Assembly: GCA_020444325.1 (NCBI GenBank)
Contig: JAHLLD010000009.1
Span: forward strand, 120,602 to 184,601
Reading direction: 5' to 3'
Length of the DNA: 64,000 bases
DNA from: a bacterium
GTDB taxonomy: Bacteria > Bacteroidota > Ignavibacteria > SZUA-365
Shown here: one piece after another, positions 58,459-64,000 of the stretch
Numbering within the stretch: position 1 is the stretch's first letter
Layout of the letters: every line of letters starts with the position of its first letter
Made by a program: the position numbers and the translations under genes
The notes under the pieces: model-generated
What the model saw: only the letters and a program-made list of their open reading frames with translations
The model's database searches: none
Told to the model about the DNA's origin: nothing

Positions 58459-60519
58459 CTATCGCACGATCAGACGTTGCGTCATGGTCCCACCATTGTC
58501 TGTTCGTACAACAAGCATGTATATCCCCGGAGGAAGTGTCGCGACAGGGACCTGCATCTGCACGATTCCGTCAACGAGTTGAATTCCGCTCATCACAAAA
58601 CGGCTCCTCCCGAGCAAATCCCACACACGCAGCACCGCGCGCTCCTCTCTTTCATTACGCAGCTCCAGCTGTAGCGTCCCGTCCTTCTGCTGCACCGGAT
58701 GTGGATACAATGTGATTGCGGGCGTGTGCGCTGCAGTGACCAGAGACACGCGCAACGCCCTGAATTCCGACCTGTATCCATAGACATCCTCTTCCACGAG
58801 ACGGTACCAGAGTTTGTTGCGCGTGGAGGCAGTGCCATCGAGCGTATCGATGAACTCGTACCACGCAGCCTCATGCGTCGTCCCGCGTGTGGCAACACTC
58901 CCGATTTCCTTCCACGGACCTTCTCTGGAATCGGCACGCTGCACCGCAAAGCGCAGCGACGCGTTTTCACTTTCCACTCGCCATCGAAGCTGCACGCTGC
59001 CATCCAATGCTGTGGCAGTGAAGGCGGAAAGGTCAACAGCGGGACGTGGAATGGGTATGCGTCCCTGAAAACGCGCAATGCCATTTTTCGACATCAGAAC
59101 AAAGAACTCGAAATACGTGCCGGGTTCAGATGGGTTTTCTTCGGGTGAATACTGTTTGAACCGATAGTCTACATCAGAAATACCATTTTCATTATCGATC
59201 GATGCCAGGCGATTTCTCCCGAGCTGCGGCGAATCGCCCCAGACCTGGAATTCCTGACCGGGGTGTGTTACGTCCACGATTCTGGCGTGTGTCAGATCAT
59301 TGTCTCCATCAGGAATGTTCGGTGTGCAACCCGCCCCATCTGTTGCGATAAGATATTTGAGCCCGTACTGTGGAAGCTCGAAATATCCGAGCGCACCCGA
59401 GAGTCCAGTCAGGGCTGGAGAAAGCGAGACCACATTGGCCGCGAGTGGAACATACAGCTGAGGCAGCGACTGGTTATCGTACTGAACCTGAAGCGTGTAT
59501 GCGGTCGAATCGAAATTGCCGTCCATCCACACGCGTCCGGAAAGTTGCCCATTTGCATGCTGCAGCGGTTCGGCCGCCACACCATGCAACGCATGTGCGA
59601 AGGGTGCCCTGATGCGGAGTCCCAGCCGGAAGGAGAGTTTCCCTCCCCCCTGCACGTCGCGGTCAGGACGCTGTGCTGCGGGACGCCGATCCTCGACCAG
59701 CACGACAACTTCATTGTTCGGCGTCACCTGTCCCGGCCAGTTTCCACCACCGATGTATATGCGCACGGAATCGTACTGCACCGGTGGAGAAGGTCCCGGT
59801 GGATCATACCAGCCGCGCTTCCCTGAAACGGAAAACGCATCAGCCCAGCGGGTAGCGGGTAGCTCGCTGTCCTGCGCGTCCCCTATCGCGGACGCCGATG
59901 TGTTGCTGGTAGCGTAAATCAATTGCGGTGTAGACGACGGCGTATCCCAGCGCCAGACGCGCAATGGTCCCTGCTCCAGGTAATCGGGATCGCAGACCGT
60001 GGTCGCACCGACAGGCTTGCAGTATCCCCAGAGCGGATTGACGAGGTTGCACGCGTAAATGCGTCCCTCATCATCGACATCGATGCGGTAGACGCACATA
60101 CGGTTCCGCATGAATCCCAGAGGCTTCGCTGCGGAGACAGTGAAGGTGTCGAGCGGCAGTGGCAGTTCACCACCGGCGCCCATCGCACCGTGAAAGGCGG
60201 AGCGTCCCATATCCATGCGTACGCCACCGCTGTCCGCATCAAGAATGTAGATGCGTGGCTGCGGCAGGAGTCCCAGAACCGGATCGATGATGAATTGTGG
60301 AGATACAACGTATACAACATCCCTGACCTCATCGTACGCAAGCGCGGTAAATCCCAGGCTGTCATACATCCAGCCGAAAGGCTGCGCGGGCTGCGGCTGG
60401 GCCGGAACGCTGTGTTTCCACTCCTCGCTCCAGAAAATATTTCCCTGTCCCTGCGCCTGGAATTCGGGCAGGAGAAGGATGCAGAAAAGAAGGAAAAAGC
60501 AGGTCGCCATCGATTTCAT
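58459..60519 (-). CDS. T9SS cargo protein, paralogue of the adjacent divergent gene (copy A)
   Basis: Start 60519 sits six bases after GAGGAG; longer frames lack a signal. Signal peptide M-K-S-M-A-T-C-F-F-L, cleavage near E-F-Q-A-Q. About 686 residues. The first ~490 align along their length with the protein at 60846-62882: both have G-N-I-F-W then a Trp-rich start, D-V-G/M-G-R-S-A, D-D-E-G-R-I, G-P-x-R-V-W-R-W-D-T-P, F-E-L-P-x-Y-G-L-K-Y and F-Q-V/I-W-G-D. Next comes a fibronectin-like segment and a degenerate T9SS domain (R-V-W-D-L-L-G-R, P-G-I-Y-M-L-V-V). The repeated Y-D-x-x-R-D-V-V-Y pattern suggests a beta propeller. No enzymatic motif seen. Confidence 0.87.
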   Translation of the reverse strand: MKSMATCFFLLFCILLLPEFQAQGQGNIFWSEEWKHSVPAQPQPAQPFGWMYDSLGFTALAYDEVRDVVYVVSPQFIIDPVLGLLPQPRIYILDADSGGVRMDMGRSAFHGAMGAGGELPLPLDTFTVSAAKPLGFMRNRMCVYRIDVDDEGRIYACNLVNPLWGYCKPVGATTVCDPDYLEQGPLRVWRWDTPSSTPQLIYATSNTSASAIGDAQDSELPATRWADAFSVSGKRGWYDPPGPSPPVQYDSVRIYIGGGNWPGQVTPNNEVVVLVEDRRPAAQRPDRDVQGGGKLSFRLGLRIRAPFAHALHGVAAEPLQHANGQLSGRVWMDGNFDSTAYTLQVQYDNQSLPQLYVPLAANVVSLSPALTGLSGALGYFELPQYGLKYLIATDGAGCTPNIPDGDNDLTHARIVDVTHPGQEFQVWGDSPQLGRNRLASIDNENGISDVDYRFKQYSPEENPSEPGTYFEFFVLMSKNGIARFQGRIPIPRPAVDLSAFTATALDGSVQLRWRVESENASLRFAVQRADSREGPWKEIGSVATRGTTHEAAWYEFIDTLDGTASTRNKLWYRLVEEDVYGYRSEFRALRVSLVTAAHTPAITLYPHPVQQKDGTLQLELRNEREERAVLRVWDLLGRSRFVMSGIQLVDGIVQMQVPVATLPPGIYMLVVRTDNGGTMTQRLIVR

Positions 60520-60845
60520 ACCCATCTCCTCTGGTGTGACTTCTCCGTCATGGACACACGCGGACCGGAAATGTGACATCGGGATCTGATCGCGTAATAT
60601 GACGGGAAAATGAGCGCCGCTCAAACAATGCTACAGGACAACTGTAACAATCTCATTTCTGCTGTGTCTTTTTCACTGACATCGCACAGCCGCAGTGCAG
60701 GAGAGACATGCGCATCCCTGATTCTGCTGTTCCTTGCTTCATCTTGCGGCATTTGGTATGTTTCAGAGACTTGCGAAGGTGTAACCCTTTGTAATTCCAA
60801 TCGATAACAAAAACTTCTTCACATATCACCATCACGGAGTAATTC
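60520..60845. other. Divergent promoter region between paralogous cargo genes
   Basis: 326 bp without a supported gene. It must hold promoters for both cargo genes. A 13-bp perfect palindrome (TGAGCG-C-CGCTCA) is at 60611-60623, a possible shared operator. The GGAG site for the right-hand gene is just before 60846. A 65-codon open frame (60610-60807) has no family resemblance and is not called. Confidence 0.5.
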
Positions 60846-62882
60846 ATGAAGAAAATTCTACTGACGACGGGCTGTATGCTTGCCCTGTTTCTCGCGACGC
60901 TGCCGAATCAGGCCAGCGCGCAGGGAAACATTTTCTGGGAAGAGCTCTGGCGCAATGTGCCACCCCCCGCCAATCAGACCAGCCACGTCAATGCCTGGAT
61001 GATTCCGAGCAAGTCGTTCACCGGACTTGCCTATGACAAGTGGCGTGACGTGGTGTACATCGTCAATCCGCATACCTCCGTTGCTGGCCCTGTTTTCTGG
61101 CAGACGCCACGCATTTACGCATGGAAGTCGCAGACCGGTACACCGGCCATGGATGTTGGACGCTCCGCTGATGCTTCCTCGAAGGGACTCGGTGGCGAGC
61201 TCCCGGTACCAATTGATACCGTTGCTTCCGCCGGTGGCGTCCAGCTCTACCGCGGCTACTCGCAGAACACGTATTCTCTGTACAAAATCGACCTTGATGA
61301 CGAAGGCCGCATTTTCGCATGTAACCTCGTCGTGCCCGTCTGGGGTATCTGCATTCTGCTCCCGAGCGGACAGTGCGATCCCGTGTACCTCGGACAGGGT
61401 CCCTTCCGTGTCTGGCGCTGGGATACTCCGGTCGCGAGTCCGAAATGCGTATACGCCACACTGAATGCCGGCAGCAACGGCATCGGCACGGGTCCCCTCG
61501 ACAGTGAAATGAGCTACCATCGCTGGGGCGACGCATTTGACGTCATCGGCTACCGCTCGATGTATTATCCTCCGGGCGAAGATCCGTACCTGGTCGACAG
61601 TGTGCGCATTTACACCAGTGGCGGTTCCTACCCGACCCAGCCCAACTGGAATGAGCAAGTCAATGTAATCCTTGCTGACAGGCGTCCCGAGGCCCAGCGT
61701 CCTTCCTCCGATACCGGACCTTACAAGCTCGAATACCGCCTCGCGATTCGCCTCGTGAACTCGAACGCCGGTCTGGCCGCCCATGGCGTTGCCGGTACCA
61801 GCCTCCAGCTCGTGTCCGACGTGTGGATGGATTCGAATCCCCGTATCACCACCGCGGCAACACAGGTGCAGCATCCGACCAATCCCTGGCCGCAGACCTA
61901 CAACCAGCAGGCCACCGGTAACCGCTCTCTGTCGAGTTCGCTTACTGGACAGTCTGGCGCCATTCGTTATTTCGAGTTGCCCGAGTACGGACTGAAGTAT
62001 ATTGTCCTTGCCGATGGGTATCCTACCGGTGGTGTCGATCCGACCATTCCGAACAACAATACCAAGGCGCGCATCATCGACGTCACTACCCCGGGGCAGG
62101 ATTTCCAGATCTGGGGTGACACGCCGCAGCTTGGCAACAAGACGCTCAACAACAATTCGGCAGTTGAAAACTACATCGCCGATGTGGACTTCCAGCTCAA
62201 GCATTATTCTCTGCAGGAAGATCCGGACGAGCCCGGCCTGCATGTGATCCTTTACGTGCTGATGTCCAACAACGGTATTGCCGCCTTCCGCTCCCGCAAG
62301 GCCATTCCGGTCGAGCTCAACACGCTCAATGCCACGGTCAACGGCAACAACGTCGACCTGGTCTGGAATGTCACCAGCGAAAGCAACAACTACGGTTTCG
62401 AAATCGAGCGCAGCTTTGACGGCGGCGCGAATTACGAAAACGTCGGCTTCGTCAGCGGACGCGGAACGACCACTGCCCCGAAAGATTACAAGTACAGCGA
62501 TCCCATCACTGCAACCCATCGCAACGTGGGCAACGTGAAGTATCGCCTGCGCCAGGTCGATAACGACGGTACGGCGACCTACTCGCCTGTCGTCGATGTG
62601 TATTTCGACGCGCAGCCGAGCACGATCTCCCTGTATCAGAATTACCCGAACCCCTTCAATCCGACCACCACGATCGCCTATCAGCTGACCAAGCCCGGTC
62701 ATGTCACGCTCAGGGTCTTCAACTCCCTCGGCGAGAACGTTTCGACGCTCGTGAACGCAGAGAAGGGCGCCGGTACGCATCAGGTCACCATGGACGCAGC
62801 GAACCTGCCCTCAGGTACCTACATCTATCAGCTCAATGTTGATGGACAGATGCAGCAGAAGAAGATGACCGTCATGAAGTAA
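60846..62882 (+). CDS. T9SS cargo protein, paralogue of the adjacent divergent gene (copy B)
   Basis: A 678-residue protein with GGAG ribosome-binding site and signal peptide (M-K-K-I-L-L-T-T-G-C, cleavage at A-S-A-Q). Homologous over most of its length to the divergent gene (see that entry). It carries the canonical T9SS type A domain (N-Y-P-N-P-F-N-P-T-T-T, N-S-L-G-E-N-V, S-G-T-Y-I-Y-Q-L, ending K-K-M-T-V-M-K), so it is the better-conserved copy of the tag. A fibronectin-like stretch precedes the tag (N-N-V-D-L-V-W-N-V-T-S-E-S-N-N-Y-G-F-E-I). Extracellular function unknown; a beta-propeller binding protein is possible. Confidence 0.88.
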   Translation: MKKILLTTGCMLALFLATLPNQASAQGNIFWEELWRNVPPPANQTSHVNAWMIPSKSFTGLAYDKWRDVVYIVNPHTSVAGPVFWQTPRIYAWKSQTGTPAMDVGRSADASSKGLGGELPVPIDTVASAGGVQLYRGYSQNTYSLYKIDLDDEGRIFACNLVVPVWGICILLPSGQCDPVYLGQGPFRVWRWDTPVASPKCVYATLNAGSNGIGTGPLDSEMSYHRWGDAFDVIGYRSMYYPPGEDPYLVDSVRIYTSGGSYPTQPNWNEQVNVILADRRPEAQRPSSDTGPYKLEYRLAIRLVNSNAGLAAHGVAGTSLQLVSDVWMDSNPRITTAATQVQHPTNPWPQTYNQQATGNRSLSSSLTGQSGAIRYFELPEYGLKYIVLADGYPTGGVDPTIPNNNTKARIIDVTTPGQDFQIWGDTPQLGNKTLNNNSAVENYIADVDFQLKHYSLQEDPDEPGLHVILYVLMSNNGIAAFRSRKAIPVELNTLNATVNGNNVDLVWNVTSESNNYGFEIERSFDGGANYENVGFVSGRGTTTAPKDYKYSDPITATHRNVGNVKYRLRQVDNDGTATYSPVVDVYFDAQPSTISLYQNYPNPFNPTTTIAYQLTKPGHVTLRVFNSLGENVSTLVNAEKGAGTHQVTMDAANLPSGTYIYQLNVDGQMQQKKMTVMK

Positions 62883-62906
62883 GACGTGTCGTCACACGAC
62901 CTTCCA

Positions 62907-62938
62907 TCCCGCGGTCATCCGGCCGCGGGATTTTTTTC
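62907..62938 (+). terminator. Intrinsic terminator of cargo gene copy B
   Basis: A 9-bp GC-rich stem (ATCCCGCGG and complement, eight-base loop) followed by seven T, 24 bp after the stop codon. Confidence 0.88.
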
Positions 62939-62960
62939 ATCCAGCATCTGGAGCTTCCGC

Positions 62961-63920
62961 ATGGCACATACAGTATTCTGCACACGTGAGATTCCGGAAG
63001 CGGGACTCGCGCTTCTTCGGGAACATACCGACCTGCAGGTATTCGGGGAAAACAGGCAAATACGGAAAGAAGAACTGATCAGAGCCGTTGGCGACGCCGA
63101 CGCTCTGCTCTGCCTGCTTTCCGATCCGATCGATGCGGATGTCATTGCAGCGGGACCGTCACTTCGCTGCATTTCAAGCTACGCCGTTGGATACAACAAT
63201 ATCGATATCGACGCCGCACGTGAACGCGGAATCGTCGTAACCAATACGCCCGGAGTCCTCACCGAAGCGACGGCAGACATCGCCTTCGCATTGATGATCA
63301 GCGCAGCCAGACGCATCGTCGAAAGTGATGCCTGGCTGCGGGAAGGGAAATTCGAGGGCTGGGCACCGAAGTTGTTTCTCGGTCATGACCTCGGAGGAAA
63401 AACACTGGGCATCGTCGGCGCGGGACGCATTGGACGAGCATTTGCCCGCAAGGCGGCAGCGGCGTTCGGTATGCGGTTGCTGTATCACAACCGAAGCAGA
63501 AATGAAACCTTCGAAAAGGATCTGGGCGCGACCTACGTTTCTTTGGAACAGCTGCTCACGGAAAGTGATGTCGTTAGCCTGCATGTCCCGCTCAGCCCGG
63601 AGACAACACATCTGATCGATGCTGCCGCCCTGGAAAAGATGAAATCCACCGCTATCCTGATCAACACCGCTCGCGGTCCTGTCATCGATGAAGAGGCACT
63701 GATCTCCGCGCTACAGGAACAGCGCATTTTCGGGGCGGGACTCGATGTCTATGAGCAGGAACCTGTCATCCCCGAAGCCCTGCTGAAGCTGCCAAACACT
63801 GTCCTTCTCCCGCACATCGGCAGCGCCTCCATCGCAACCCGCGACCGCATGGCAGAAATGGCCGCCCGCAATCTCCTCGACGTCCTTCATAACCGCGAAC
63901 CAGCCCACCGCGTGGTATAG
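62961..63920 (+). CDS. D-2-hydroxyacid dehydrogenase (glyoxylate/hydroxypyruvate reductase type)
   Basis: Start 62961 has CTGGAG upstream and begins at the catalytic-domain strand (M-A-H-T-V-F-C-T-R); the frame extends further but runs through the preceding terminator. 319 residues: NAD(P) motif G-I-V-G-A-G-R-I-G-R, catalytic Arg in N-T-A-R-G-P-V, Glu in Y-E-Q-E-P and His in L-P-H-I-G-S-A-S. The NRS-type loop (H-N-R-S-R) after strand 2 suggests NADP preference. Reduces glyoxylate/hydroxypyruvate or a related 2-oxoacid. Monocistronic in appearance, with the tandem repeat array just after it. Confidence 0.94.
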   Translation: MAHTVFCTREIPEAGLALLREHTDLQVFGENRQIRKEELIRAVGDADALLCLLSDPIDADVIAAGPSLRCISSYAVGYNNIDIDAARERGIVVTNTPGVLTEATADIAFALMISAARRIVESDAWLREGKFEGWAPKLFLGHDLGGKTLGIVGAGRIGRAFARKAAAAFGMRLLYHNRSRNETFEKDLGATYVSLEQLLTESDVVSLHVPLSPETTHLIDAAALEKMKSTAILINTARGPVIDEEALISALQEQRIFGAGLDVYEQEPVIPEALLKLPNTVLLPHIGSASIATRDRMAEMAARNLLDVLHNREPAHRVV

Positions 63921-63930
63921 CGCCAGACAG

Positions 63931-64000
63931 CACGCGGGAGTGCCTTGCGGCACGCGGGAGTGCCTGCGGCACGCGGGAGTGCCTGCGGCACGCGGGAGTG
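63931..64000. repeat. 19-bp tandem repeat with internal palindrome, running off the window
   Basis: Unit cacgcgggagtgcctgcgg in about four copies (first 20 bp, then 19, 19 and a partial). Each copy contains GGCAC...GTGCC arms around cgcggga, so each can fold as a small hairpin. It begins 10 bp after the dehydrogenase stop and continues beyond the right edge. Confidence 0.9.

Noticed and set aside
60858..62780. 640-codon minus-strand open frame
   Set aside because: Antisense shadow of cargo gene copy B; high GC third positions produce long reverse frames here.

Overview
This 64 kb window looks like chromosome from a Gram-negative member of the FCB group. The best guess is the Ignavibacteriota/Chlorobiota-Kapabacteria side of Bacteroidota, but no rRNA or other phylogenetic marker is present to prove it. 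The reasons are: at least seven large secreted proteins end in a type IX secretion (T9SS) C-terminal sorting domain, with N-Y-P-N-P-F-N-P or relaxed versions of it; there is a TonB-dependent receptor end, many SPII lipoproteins and outer-membrane barrels; and a block of envelope genes resembles the GldL/GldM motor of the T9SS and gliding machinery. Gene density is high, operons are tight, and no rRNA, tRNA, CRISPR array, prophage or transposase was seen.

Layout. 1-6302 (+): TonB receptor end plus coupled lipoprotein, a secreted CocE/PepX-type hydrolase, an ABM-domain membrane protein and a secreted amidohydrolase. 6316-9774 (-): lipoprotein alpha/beta hydrolase, porin-like barrel and IPT/TIG lipoprotein, with a pair of unusual palindromes upstream of the porin. 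9842-14780 (-): a compact operon of GbsR-like regulator, ketoacyl-synthase-III-like protein with altered active site, Na+/solute symporter, acyl-CoA ligase and MaoC hydratase; this may be an uncharacterised acid uptake and activation pathway. 14930-17068 (+): histidine ammonia-lyase and a CBS protein. 17146-26276 (-): GT-C/TPR membrane protein and three T9SS cargo proteins. 26292-30781 (-): nuoI, nuoH, nuoG and an aminotransferase. 30926-35461 (-): M16 protease, PAS protein and RecD2 helicase, with a YjbQ gene divergent from RecD2.

35904-46385 (-) is the most interesting region. Two membrane-protein/periplasmic-protein pairs (L1-M1 and L2-M2) each contain an intramembrane glutamate in the L partner and a single N-terminal membrane helix plus beta-rich periplasmic region in the M partner. 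They are followed by two large proteins that each combine a soluble N-terminal region with a C-terminal barrel, then a VWA-OmpA protein. I read this as a divergent, duplicated Gld/Por-type proton-driven motor coupled to the outer membrane. It would suit a genome whose secreted proteins carry T9SS tags.

46706-49218: sugar-nucleotide epimerase and divergent polysaccharide flippase. 49315-55307 (+): HNH nuclease (no normal start codon), trpS, scpA, scpB, an RsuA/RluB-type pseudouridine synthase and an ABC-2 permease; scpB and the pseudouridine synthase carry in-frame 18-bp repeats. 55358-55473 holds four 17-bp palindromes (TATGCA-N5-TGCATA) spaced exactly 33 bp centre to centre, the same element and spacing as the pair at 8909-8958. 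55568-63920: LolA-like protein, M1 aminopeptidase, a head-to-head pair of paralogous T9SS cargo genes and a D-2-hydroxyacid dehydrogenase. The window ends inside a 19-bp tandem repeat.
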